Source of the DNA: Psychrobacter immobilis
Lineage (GTDB): Bacteria; Pseudomonadota; Gammaproteobacteria; Pseudomonadales; Moraxellaceae
Assembly: GCF_904846185.1 (NCBI RefSeq)
Contig: NZ_CAJGZQ010000004.1
Span: forward strand, 1-64,000
Direction of reading: 5' to 3'
DNA length: 64,000 nt
This document shows positions 52,320 through 60,893 of this stretch, piece after piece; the first letter of the stretch is position 1; the number at the start of each line of letters is the position of its first letter. Below the pieces are notes generated by a model that was not told the DNA's origin, made no database searches, and saw only the letters and a list, made by a program, of their open reading frames with translations. The translations under genes and the position numbers were made by a program.

Positions 52320-52356
52320 AAAAAGTGCCTAATCACTGATGTGTTAGGCGCTTTTT
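52320..52356. terminator. Bidirectional terminator between radA and rlpA
   Basis: AAAAAGTGCCTAA and TTAGGCGCTTTTT (one mismatch) between convergent genes. Confidence 0.8.
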
Positions 52357-52389
52357 ATGGTCTAATACAAATAGACTGTTTTTTTAGAA

Positions 52390-53004
52390 TTATGGTCCTG
52401 AAACGCGCTCAATAGCAACATTACCCACACCTTTACCCGTAATACCGAGTTTTTTGGCAGCACCATAAGACAAATCTAGCACACGGTTACCATGGAATGG
52501 ACCACGATCATTCACTTTTACCACGACGCTTTTACCATTGGTCTTATTCGTGACTTTAACATAGCAATTCAATGGCAGTGAACGATGCGCCGCTGTCAAA
52601 CCATTCATATCGAATGTTTCACCACTGGCTGTTTTACGACCATGGAATTTACGACCATACCAAGAGGCTAGGCCTGTTTGCTTAAATTTACTGACCGAGT
52701 TAGAGGCTACGGCTGTCAGACGCTCTAATACATCTTCATCATTAGTCAGTTGAGAGGTGTCACTGGCTAACAGTGAGCTGCTAAGTGCCAACGAAGTTGG
52801 TTGGCGTGCTGACTTCACCAAACTTGATGCGCCATCATGTTGACGGCTAAGCTCACCAAGTACACGATCGATATGGGAGGCGTTATCTTGTGAAATCATC
52901 GCAAGAGAGGTTTTGGCTTCTACAGCATTTGCATTAGTAGCAACTGCGGAGCCAGCAAACAATACTGCTGACATGGTAAGTAAACCAGATAAACGCTTAT
53001 TCAT
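52390..53004 (-). CDS. rlpA: RlpA-like double-psi beta-barrel protein (septal ring lytic transglycosylase family)
   Basis: A 204-residue secreted protein with a signal peptide (hydrophobic run, then ATNANAVEA). The DPBB domain fills the C-terminal half: GLASWYGRKFHGRKTASGE, LTAAHRSLPLNCYVKVT, VKVNDRGPFHGNRVLDLS. RlpA cuts naked glycan strands at the septum. The usual C-terminal SPOR domain is missing, so septal targeting may differ. GAGGTATCT precedes the ATG. No lipobox Cys is seen. Confidence 0.85.
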   Translation of the reverse strand: MNKRLSGLLTMSAVLFAGSAVATNANAVEAKTSLAMISQDNASHIDRVLGELSRQHDGASSLVKSARQPTSLALSSSLLASDTSQLTNDEDVLERLTAVASNSVSKFKQTGLASWYGRKFHGRKTASGETFDMNGLTAAHRSLPLNCYVKVTNKTNGKSVVVKVNDRGPFHGNRVLDLSYGAAKKLGITGKGVGNVAIERVSGP

Positions 53005-53924
53005 AGATACCTCTATAACTTATACTTTAAAATCTAACTCTAATAGTTCTAGACTGAGCGTGGCAATGTTAGACCAATCTAACAGCGTCACAAACTCTAA
53101 AGCCGCATCATCAATATTTTTTTCATATAATTATTGATACTAAACGGGGCTTTTATAGATTTTAAGGTATGGTAATTTTTCATTTTATTATCATAAGCGG
53201 GTCAGGATAATACGACCAAAGATACTTATGAAACGCTCAAATGACAGCTAACGATATTAGTAGAATACCCAATCCGAATACAAAGGTTGAGTATAGAGTC
53301 CGCTATATGCGCTATTTACAAACTTTCTAACCTTGCTAAATTAATAAAGGTTTTAGAAGGCATTGCGTGTGTCTTTGTTATTAAACCGTTAATTAAGTAG
53401 TGTATTTGAAAGCTTGGAATCTACAATTCGCTAACTATACGTACGAGCTACAACCAAAATATAATTAAATGCAAAGTTTATTAGTGGCTATGTACGGGTT
53501 ATGTATCAAAGTACAGTTAAACGAGGTTAACGCAATTATTTGTAAAAAACAAGGATTAAAATCTATCAGTACCAATTGGCAACGAAGTGTTTTGATGAGA
53601 GGAAATATGAGGGTATTTTTAATTATTTCAATTAAATCAATGGCTTGTATTTATTATCAAAAGTAGATAGGAGGGTTTTTATGGCAAGTTATAGGACTTG
53701 CCATAAAATGATGAAACAATAAAATTTGTTAGAAACCCTTAATTTGTAATTGATTTATATTTATTTTCAACCATTTTGCATGTAACAACATTCTAAATGA
53801 AGGCTTTAATTGGCTGATTTATCCGCCTTATGACTTTTATATAGCGTATGTTTTTTTGATTTTTAATATGAATAGCATTAAGTAAAGTTTGAGTGTTCAT
53901 TAGAGAATCACTAGTAACTTTGCA
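53005..53924. other. 920-base gene-poor AT-rich region
   Basis: The largest gap in the window. A 65-codon frame at 53469-53666 has no ribosome-binding site and an unlikely composition. Directly after it, GATAGGAGGG (about 53667-53675) is followed by ATG at 53681 and a 13-codon frame whose first half is a 9-base-pair hairpin. The stretch may be a decayed gene or insertion. No known family is recognised. Confidence 0.5.
53681..53722 (+). other. 13-codon micro-ORF on a hairpin with a strong ribosome-binding site
   Basis: ATGGCAAGT (53681-53689) pairs with ACTTGCCAT (53696-53704) around a 6-base loop. The frame reads MASYRTCHKMMKQ and stops. AGGAGG lies 5-6 bases before the ATG. Whether it is translated is unknown. 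Confidence 0.3.
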
Positions 53925-55067
53925 TCAATTGGGCTTGTGAGTGTGAATCGACATAAGTAGTCCAAATCCTGCCATCAAAGTGACGATCGCAGTACCGCCA
54001 TAGCTAATGAAGGGCAGAGGAACGCCGACGACGGGTAAAATACCACCAACCATACCCACATTAACGAATACATAAACAAAGAAAGACATGGCAATTGCAC
54101 CCGCTAGTAATCTACTGTATACATCAGGATGGGTGAAAGCGATGTATAAGGCGCGCAGGAGCAAACAGGAATAAATGAACATTAATAAAATCACGCCCAA
54201 CAAGCCAAACTCTTCTGAAAAAGCCGCGATAATAAAATCAGTATGACCCTCTGGTAAAAAATGTAAATGCGACTGCGTGCCTTCTAAATAGCCCTTACCA
54301 GTGAGCCCACCCGCACCGATAGCGGTTTTTGACTGAATGATATTCCACCCAGCCCCTTGTACATCAGCTTCAGGATTTAGCAGTGTTAAGACACGGGTAC
54401 GCTGATAATCATGTAATAGAAAATTCCAAGCAATCGCAATAAGCGGTATCGCTAATATGGCGGCAGCTGAAATCAATCGCCAAGACAACCCTGCCAAAAA
54501 AAGCACAAAAATACCACTGGCTGCCACCAATAGCGACGTCCCAAGATCAGGTTCTTTTGCAATTAATAATACAGGGACGATGATTAAGGCTAAGGTAATG
54601 ACGATGCTAGATAGAGAGGGCGGTAGATCACGCTTGGATAAAAACCAAGCACACATCATTGGCATCCCAAGTTTCATAAATTCTGAGGGTTGCACACTGC
54701 CAAACCCTGGTAAATTAATCCAGCGCTGAGCACCCATACGTACTTCACCGATGATATCGACCAATACCAATAAAATTAATCCCATTACATAGAAGATGGG
54801 TGTAAAAGTGCGATAAAGGCTAGGCGGTATCTGTGCCATGATAAACATAACCGTAAAGGCCACACCATAGCTGACCATTTGACGTAATACCATACCGACA
54901 TCTTGACCAGCCGCACTATATAAAATTGTCAAACCAATGCAGCAAACCGTCAATAAGAGGAGGGTCAACCATGGATCGATATGTATACGCTGCCATAACG
55001 ATGGTGCATGACCTTGGCCTAAATGATGGCTCTGACGTGAAAAACGGTATTGCGGATTAGAAGACAT
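53925..55067 (-). CDS. rodA: Peptidoglycan glycosyltransferase RodA (rod shape)
   Basis: A 380-residue SEDS-family protein with about ten membrane segments, which polymerises glycan strands in the elongation complex with PBP2. Diagnostic motifs are AKEPDLGTSLLVAASGIFVL, QSKTAIGAGGLTGKGYLEG, LPEGHTDFIIAAFSEEFG and VGVPLPFISYGGTA. ATG 55067 is preferred to a TTG two codons earlier. pbp2 is not adjacent. It is divergent from an M15-like peptidase gene, another wall-related protein. Confidence 0.94.
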   Translation of the reverse strand: MSSNPQYRFSRQSHHLGQGHAPSLWQRIHIDPWLTLLLLTVCCIGLTILYSAAGQDVGMVLRQMVSYGVAFTVMFIMAQIPPSLYRTFTPIFYVMGLILLVLVDIIGEVRMGAQRWINLPGFGSVQPSEFMKLGMPMMCAWFLSKRDLPPSLSSIVITLALIIVPVLLIAKEPDLGTSLLVAASGIFVLFLAGLSWRLISAAAILAIPLIAIAWNFLLHDYQRTRVLTLLNPEADVQGAGWNIIQSKTAIGAGGLTGKGYLEGTQSHLHFLPEGHTDFIIAAFSEEFGLLGVILLMFIYSCLLLRALYIAFTHPDVYSRLLAGAIAMSFFVYVFVNVGMVGGILPVVGVPLPFISYGGTAIVTLMAGFGLLMSIHTHKPN

Positions 55068-55330
55068 AGGCAAAGTGTGTCTGGCAATTGAGGTAAGAGG
55101 GAAGTTTCAAATCAAATCAACATTTAAAGGTAATCGCACCATATTTATATCTATGCAAGTAAAATATCGTAGATAAAGTAACACATAAGAAATAAAGTCA
55201 CATAATTATAAAAATTATAAGGATAAGTGTTAATTACCAATAACACGCCTCTGATTAGAGGCGATAGTTTAGCTTGCTTGCTGAAAATTTGATAGTATCG
55301 ATAAAACGTTTTTAGCGGTAGCTTGTTGCA

Positions 55331-56275
55331 ATGACCAATACAAAAAAATATCCTTATAGGCAGATTCACAAGCCTATGCTTGCACTACTCATGTGTGCCA
55401 GTAGCATCTCTGTTCATGCCGCTATTATCAGCGACAATAGTGAGCGCCGTATCCAAGTACGTCAAGGTAGTAGCAGTAATGCTCACATCAGACCTTCGGC
55501 GAATACTACAAGCTATAATTCTGGCGTTACCATGCTGAGTGGCGATAGCATGCAAGGATTGATTGCTCAAAAGCAGCGTGATTTTGATTTCGATGACAGT
55601 CTCTCTATTGAAGAAAATAAGCGCATGAATGTCAATCGGCGCGCGCCTGCTTATAATACAACTTACAGTAATAACAGCTACAGCACTGCGAATAATACTT
55701 ACAATAGTACTTATACTGATTCTATTAGTATGGATTTTAACGCGTGGTTGAATAGCAATAGCTACCGTGCTAGGCAAGTAGCAGATTTTCAACGCTACCT
55801 AAATTCGCGGGTAGGCGCACAAAATGTACCGCCTATGTCGCAGTTGCTCACAACAGCGCGAAGCTGGAGCAAATGTGGTTATGAGCCTTATCAGTTACCA
55901 CCGCAAGAATTATGGGCAAATATCGTCCCAACATTACGCTTGTACGGCGAATTGAAGCATCAAGGAATTCTACCCATCAGTAGTGAAATACGCTCGGTAT
56001 ATCGCAGTCCTGGTCTTAATGACTGTGCAGGCGGTGCCGATAGTAGCAAGCATATGAATGCCAGTGCTATCGACATCTGGGTGCCAGAGTATGAAGATAA
56101 CTTATGGCGGCTCAGTACGATGCAAGATGGCTTATGCCAGTTTTGGCAATATCAGGGGCAATCTCATAATTTTGGTTTAGGGCTATATGCTACGGGTGCG
56201 ATACATCTAGACACGGATGGTTACCGTAAATGGGGCTTCAATCACGCCAGCAGCTCATCTTCGTGCCGCTATTAA
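55331..56275 (+). CDS. Secreted M15-like (D-Ala-D-Ala carboxypeptidase-like) protein
   Basis: A 314-residue protein with a signal peptide ending SVHAAI. An Asn/Ser/Tyr-rich low-complexity stretch covers about residues 100-140. The C-terminal domain (about 190-305) shows VYRSPGLNDCAGGADSSKHM and ASAIDIWVPEYE, then IHLDTDGYRKWG: the SxH...D...H pattern of peptidase M15-type zinc enzymes acting on peptidoglycan peptides. Three Cys could form disulfides. It is divergent from rodA. Enzymatic activity is inferred. Confidence 0.75.
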   Translation: MTNTKKYPYRQIHKPMLALLMCASSISVHAAIISDNSERRIQVRQGSSSNAHIRPSANTTSYNSGVTMLSGDSMQGLIAQKQRDFDFDDSLSIEENKRMNVNRRAPAYNTTYSNNSYSTANNTYNSTYTDSISMDFNAWLNSNSYRARQVADFQRYLNSRVGAQNVPPMSQLLTTARSWSKCGYEPYQLPPQELWANIVPTLRLYGELKHQGILPISSEIRSVYRSPGLNDCAGGADSSKHMNASAIDIWVPEYEDNLWRLSTMQDGLCQFWQYQGQSHNFGLGLYATGAIHLDTDGYRKWGFNHASSSSSCRY

Positions 56276-56458
56276 GTCATTTATGATCTATCAAAAAATC
56301 AAATAAATATAAACCAGAGCGAATTAAAGTAGAGTAAAAGCGCTATAATAATACTGATGAAAGGCAGCGCTAAATGATGAATAGTTTAGTATTAAAAAAC
56401 TATGGTTAATGATCATTTAGTTTATGAAATAACATAGCGTCTATTGTAAGTAGGATTT

Positions 56459-57034
56459 ATGAAGAAGCGGTATTCAACCATGGTGAAAACACATAAGTCT
56501 GATAAGCCAAAAAAAGCGTTTTTGCAATCAAATAACACGTATATGGCTTTGTTTGGTTCGGTCTTGCTATCTCTTTTATTGATCAGTGCTTGTAGCCCAG
56601 AAACGTTTTCTGAACAAGGCTCTCTAACAGCCGAAGATTCTGCTACTGATCCTGATAGAAACTTACAGGACGTTGAAGATATTGAAGATAATATCAAGAA
56701 CTCTTACGCTCGGCTGGCTTCAAAGCGCTCAGATATCTGTCCAAAACTTATACAAGAAGAAATAGGTAGTCAGGTCGTTGAGCGTACTGCAGAAGTGATG
56801 GTGAATAATCATTGTGATTATTTTTTATACCCACGCAGTGGTCAGCAGATCTCGGTTAGCATTAACGACAGTCAAATTGAAGCACTACTCATAGTGCCAG
56901 CCCTGCATGACTTCGCCAATGGTGATTATCAAGTAGACTCTTATGACAAGCACGTGATTCGATTGACCTATAATGGTGCAACTTATAAGCCTGAAAATTT
57001 CATGTATGACGTGGCAGTGACTATTTCTGGTTAA
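56459..57034 (+). CDS. Lipoprotein of unknown function
   Basis: A 191-residue protein with a basic N terminus, then a hydrophobic run ending in the lipobox LLISACSPE (Cys near residue 45). The long n-region suggests that a later start, for example MVKTHKSDKP, is possible. The mature part has an acidic linker (EDSATDPDRNLQDVEDIEDN) and a small domain with two Cys (DICPKL and NHCDYFLYPRSG) that may form a disulfide. I recognise no family. It is convergent with the M16 genes and follows the M15-like gene. Confidence 0.6.
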   Translation: MKKRYSTMVKTHKSDKPKKAFLQSNNTYMALFGSVLLSLLLISACSPETFSEQGSLTAEDSATDPDRNLQDVEDIEDNIKNSYARLASKRSDICPKLIQEEIGSQVVERTAEVMVNNHCDYFLYPRSGQQISVSINDSQIEALLIVPALHDFANGDYQVDSYDKHVIRLTYNGATYKPENFMYDVAVTISG

Positions 57035-57103
57035 GAGCATTATTTTTTGTATGGGCAACCCACTATCGACTTTTATTACCACTCATAAAGAGTGCCAACC
57101 TAT

Positions 57104-57149
57104 AAAGAAATGCTGGGCAATACTAAATAGTGTTGCCCAGCATTTCTTT
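57104..57149. terminator. Bidirectional terminator between the lipoprotein and M16 genes
   Basis: A perfect 17-base inverted repeat (AAAGAAATGCTGGGCAA and its complement) around a 12-base loop. Confidence 0.88.
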
Positions 57150-57155
57150 GTGCGG

Positions 57156-58703
57156 CTATTTATTGGTCTTTTTATCTTTCCAAGGATCCTCTTGTCCAAC
57201 GGTGATAATCAGGAAATCATCAGGCTTAAGGATATCTTGCATGGTTTGATTGACTTCTGATAGCTGTACTTGATCGATACGTTTGACATAATCAGTCAGA
57301 TAGCTGTTTGGTAATTGATAAAAATTCATCATCCCAAGTAGGCCATTAATTCCCGCATTGCTCGCAAAACCCATCGGAAAGCTATTCTTAAGATTGTCCG
57401 TCGTTAAGCGCATTTCAGTGCTGGTAATACCTTTTTCTAAAGTGTCATTGATGACGGCTAAGCTGGCATCAATGGCCGCGCGCGCCTTGTCATTACGCGT
57501 TGAAAAACCGATTTGGTACGGTCCTCGTGCCAGCATGGGGTTCATAGAGCCTGATATGCCATAAGTGTAGCCCAAGTTTTGTCTAATCTCAGTCATGAGT
57601 CGCGCATTAAAATCACCGCCTGCAAGTACCTCATTACCAACCGCAAAGTTGGTTTGCTTCTGCTGAGACTGGGGATCGGTGGCGCGCTTATCTCCCAATT
57701 GTCCCATAAGTACGGTGGTTTGAGTACTTGGAAAGGGGATATGAATGTGCTTGGCTTGGCTCAGTGGTTTTGGTTCAGGCAGCTCAGTTGCAGGCTGACC
57801 TTTCGGTAATTTGCTAGTGATATCTTCCGCAAGTTTTTTTGCTTGCTCTAAGGTTAGATTCCCAGTGATGGCAACAGAGGCATTTGCTGCGACCAAGTAG
57901 CGGTTTTTGAAATCTATTAGCTGTTGCTTTTCGATAGTAGGAACGCTTTCAAGCGTACCCGCTGATGGATGGGCGTAAGGATGCTCGCCATACAATGCTT
58001 CGCTAAATGCAATGCTAGCAAGGCTGTTGGGATCTTGTTTTTGCTGCTGTAAACCAACCAATAATCGTGCTTTATTACGTGCTAGGATGCTGTCGTCAAA
58101 AGCGGGTTCGCTGAGCATCTGAGTCATTAAATCAACGGCTGGAAGTAGATGCTTATCATCAGATAAGCTACGTAGCGACACAATAAACATGTCTTTATAA
58201 GCACTACTATTTAGATTGATGCCCAAGGTTTCAACAGCGCGAGTAAATTCATTTTCGTCTAAGCGTTTAGAGCCTTGTGTCAACATAGTGGCAGTCATAT
58301 TAGCAATACCAAAGCCTGTATTACTAATACTGCCATCACGGGCGCTACCAGCGTTAAAACGCAAGTCGATATCGACAATCGGTAAGGCTGTTGTTTGTAC
58401 AAAACGTACGGGAACGCCTACCTTGGTTTTGAACTGCTGAATCGTTGGGATGGTAACGGTTAACGGTTTATCATCGTCAAGGCTGGTTAGCTTTGATAAT
58501 GCGGCAATCGGTGCGCTCGTATCCACGGCCGCAGAGCCACGATATTCTTCAGCACCTGTTGTGTTTGCTTGTGCTGTCAACGTTGTTAGACCTAGCAAGA
58601 TGCAAAGACTAAGATGCGACAGCTTTTGCATTATGGGGGTTGCTGATGGTATTGAGCTGCACGCTTTTTTTCTATTTTGCAACAAATCACTATTTTGAGT
58701 CAT
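57156..58703 (-). CDS. M16-family peptidase-like protein lacking the zinc motif
   Basis: A 515-residue exported protein with two M16 halves. The signal peptide follows a long n-region (MQKLSHLSLCILLGLTTLTA core, cleavage near QANTTG). The first half reads FGIANMTATMLTQGSKR where active M16 proteins have HxxEH, so it lacks the zinc site. The second half has MTEIRQNLGYTYGISGSMNP, with the Arg/Tyr pair used for substrate contact. Such proteins act as the inactive partner of an M16 dimer; the next gene upstream is the zinc-bearing partner. AAGAAGA precedes the ATG. Confidence 0.85.
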   Translation of the reverse strand: MTQNSDLLQNRKKACSSIPSATPIMQKLSHLSLCILLGLTTLTAQANTTGAEEYRGSAAVDTSAPIAALSKLTSLDDDKPLTVTIPTIQQFKTKVGVPVRFVQTTALPIVDIDLRFNAGSARDGSISNTGFGIANMTATMLTQGSKRLDENEFTRAVETLGINLNSSAYKDMFIVSLRSLSDDKHLLPAVDLMTQMLSEPAFDDSILARNKARLLVGLQQQKQDPNSLASIAFSEALYGEHPYAHPSAGTLESVPTIEKQQLIDFKNRYLVAANASVAITGNLTLEQAKKLAEDITSKLPKGQPATELPEPKPLSQAKHIHIPFPSTQTTVLMGQLGDKRATDPQSQQKQTNFAVGNEVLAGGDFNARLMTEIRQNLGYTYGISGSMNPMLARGPYQIGFSTRNDKARAAIDASLAVINDTLEKGITSTEMRLTTDNLKNSFPMGFASNAGINGLLGMMNFYQLPNSYLTDYVKRIDQVQLSEVNQTMQDILKPDDFLIITVGQEDPWKDKKTNK

Positions 58704-58772
58704 GGTTTTCTTCTTATAAATAAGGTCTTTATGATTGGCGCTTGTATCGAATAAAGAGCTAACACGGCACGA

Positions 58773-60284
58773 TTATTTCTCTGTCGCTGCTTGGTTTTTA
58801 GGTGGTATGACATGCATCACTGTTAAATTGTCCTTTACTAAATACTTTTTGCTAGCAGCTTGTATGTCAGCAATCGTCACGTTATCGAGTTTGGTGGGCA
58901 ATTTGGCAAGCAGCGTATCGTCAATACCGATAGACTGTAATGAGCCAATCATCTGCGCCTGACCTTCCATACTGTCTTGCGCATAGACGAGCCCTGTGAC
59001 CGTATTGGTTTTGGCACGCTCGATTTCATCAGCAGCGATGGGATCGGTTTTGAGCTTTTCTATTTCAGCCATAATGGCTTGTTGTGCTTGCTCTAAGCTG
59101 ACACCTTCACGTGGAGTCGCTTGTATCAAAAACAGTCCATCGCCACGATCTAGCAAGTCATATGAAGTGCCCACCGTGGTAAGCAGACCTTGTTCGCGTA
59201 TCAATCGACTCTCAAGGCGGGCAGAGAGACCACCGTCTAATACATCTTGAGCCAGTGAGAGCGCATAAGCTTGTTTTTCATTAGCTGCACCAGCAGTGAC
59301 GAGACTGGGTACGTTATAACCCATTAACAATACTGGCACTTGTACGGCTTGCTCAGAGTCGACTTTCTGATAGCCACGGAAGCCTTTTTGACTGACGGCA
59401 GGACGTTTAGGTAGATCGCTTGGTGTTAGCTCACCAAAGTAACGTTTGACTTGAGCCAACACTTCTTGCGGTTTAACGTCGCCAACGATGACTAACGTTG
59501 CATTGTTTGGTGCGTACCATGTTTTATACCAGTCTTTTAAATCTGTGAGGGTAATGGATTCAAGCTCATCCATCGGACCAATAACGGATTCGCCTTTTGG
59601 ACTATTCGGAAGCGCCAATAAGCGAAATGACTCATAAGCCTTGGCAAGTGGATTATCATCAGTGCGTTGGCGGCGCTCCTCCATGACCACTTGGTGCTCT
59701 TTGGTAAATTCCTGCTCATTAAAAAGTAGGTTTTTCATACGATCCGCTTCTAGCTCTAGTGCCAAAGGAAAACGGTTAGCAGGGAATAGCTCGTAATAGC
59801 CCGTATAGTCGTAGCTGGTAAACGCATTATTGACGCCGCCAAATTTAGCAATCAAGCGCTCATAGTCGTCGCTCGAAACGTTAGTAGTGCCTTTAAACAT
59901 CATATGCTCAAGCAAATGCGAGATGCCTCCTTTATCCAGTGGCTCATCTGCTGACCCAACTCGATACCAGATTTGAGTCATTACCACAGGTGCGCGATGG
60001 TCTTCTTTTACCACTACCTTTAGACCGTTTTCTAATTGATATTCGTGTCGACCTGACATATCCATGGTCAATGCTGATGAGGGCTGAATGTCTTGACCTG
60101 ATTTAGCGGTATTTAGCCCATCTTTACCCAAGGTATTTTCAATGACTGGCTTCTGAGCAGTCGACAATGTGTTGGCGTTGATAGTGCTGGTTTGGCAAGC
60201 AGCAAGAGTCGTTGCTATTGCTAAGGCACAGGCAAGACGTAGAGAGGCGGCAGGTAAGTGCGACGGTGATAAAGGCAGTGGCAT
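58773..60284 (-). CDS. M16-family zinc metallopeptidase, lipoprotein
   Basis: A 503-residue protein. The signal peptide ends at the lipobox TTLAACQTS (Cys30). The inverted zinc motif HLLEH (His123, Glu126, His127) is intact in GGISHLLEHMMFKG, with a distal Glu expected in LELEADRMKNL near residue 200. The second half includes LSARLESRLIREQGLLTTVG. It is probably a periplasmic or outer-membrane-anchored peptidase working as a pair with the zinc-less protein encoded 69 bases downstream. The peptide substrate is unknown. Confidence 0.88.
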   Translation of the reverse strand: MPLPLSPSHLPAASLRLACALAIATTLAACQTSTINANTLSTAQKPVIENTLGKDGLNTAKSGQDIQPSSALTMDMSGRHEYQLENGLKVVVKEDHRAPVVMTQIWYRVGSADEPLDKGGISHLLEHMMFKGTTNVSSDDYERLIAKFGGVNNAFTSYDYTGYYELFPANRFPLALELEADRMKNLLFNEQEFTKEHQVVMEERRQRTDDNPLAKAYESFRLLALPNSPKGESVIGPMDELESITLTDLKDWYKTWYAPNNATLVIVGDVKPQEVLAQVKRYFGELTPSDLPKRPAVSQKGFRGYQKVDSEQAVQVPVLLMGYNVPSLVTAGAANEKQAYALSLAQDVLDGGLSARLESRLIREQGLLTTVGTSYDLLDRGDGLFLIQATPREGVSLEQAQQAIMAEIEKLKTDPIAADEIERAKTNTVTGLVYAQDSMEGQAQMIGSLQSIGIDDTLLAKLPTKLDNVTIADIQAASKKYLVKDNLTVMHVIPPKNQAATEK

Positions 60285-60368
60285 GGTATATTCTACTTAT
60301 ATAAAATGGCAACTTGTAAATTGATCAGTGGTTAGATCACTCTAAATACTAGCGATAGATAGCAGGTT

Positions 60369-60533
60369 TTATAAAGATTTATGTGCCCCAACCATCACAC
60401 TGGCTGTTGGCTTAAATTCTTGGGTGGTATTGCAGCCTGTCGCAGATAGCACCAGTGTTGCTACTAATAAAGCTGCGCTGATGCTGATTGCTTTTTTACC
60501 GTACGTTTTGTCAGTATTAGACAGTGATGGCAT
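60369..60533 (-). CDS. Small lipoprotein (54 aa)
   Basis: ATG at 60533 on the minus strand opens a 54-codon frame ending TAA at 60369. AGGAATTATCT precedes it. The protein begins MPSLSNTDKTYGKKAISISA, then a hydrophobic core and the lipobox LSATGCNTT (Cys34), leaving a mature tail of only 21 residues that ends VGAHKSL. It lies upstream of the M16 lipoprotein gene in the same direction and may be co-transcribed. I recognise no named family. Confidence 0.7.
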   Translation of the reverse strand: MPSLSNTDKTYGKKAISISAALLVATLVLSATGCNTTQEFKPTASVMVGAHKSL

Positions 60534-60893
60534 AGATAATTCCTAAAAATGAGGATTGAGTGAGCGATAGTGAAGTAATTGGTAAGTTTTGGAATAAGGC
60601 TTGTTCTACAATAAACTCTGGTAGAGTAGGCGAAGTTTAGCATGTGTAAGGTCAGATTTTTGTTGCCAAACCTTAAGCGAAACTTTCTAAAGGGATGGTG
60701 TGACTTGCCAGATTTGCAAAAATTGACGATAGGCTATGATGGTAAGGTCTGAGCACAACTCGAATTATGATAAACTAGGCTAAAAATTGACTGTCGTGGG
60801 TCGTGGGTCATGATCCATGACAAAAACATGACGATATACCAACCCATTTAAAATAATCAAATAACTGACCGTGATAACTTTTAGGGCAAGCTT
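60534..60893. other. Divergent intergenic region before ftsY
   Basis: About 360 bases between the small lipoprotein gene and ftsY. It contains a short direct repeat GTCGTGGGTC/GTGGGTC near 60793-60810. No RNA gene or clear operator is visible. Confidence 0.4.

Noticed and set aside
53469-53666. 65-codon frame in the rlpA-rodA gap
   Set aside because: No ribosome-binding site, no recognisable domain and unlikely composition.
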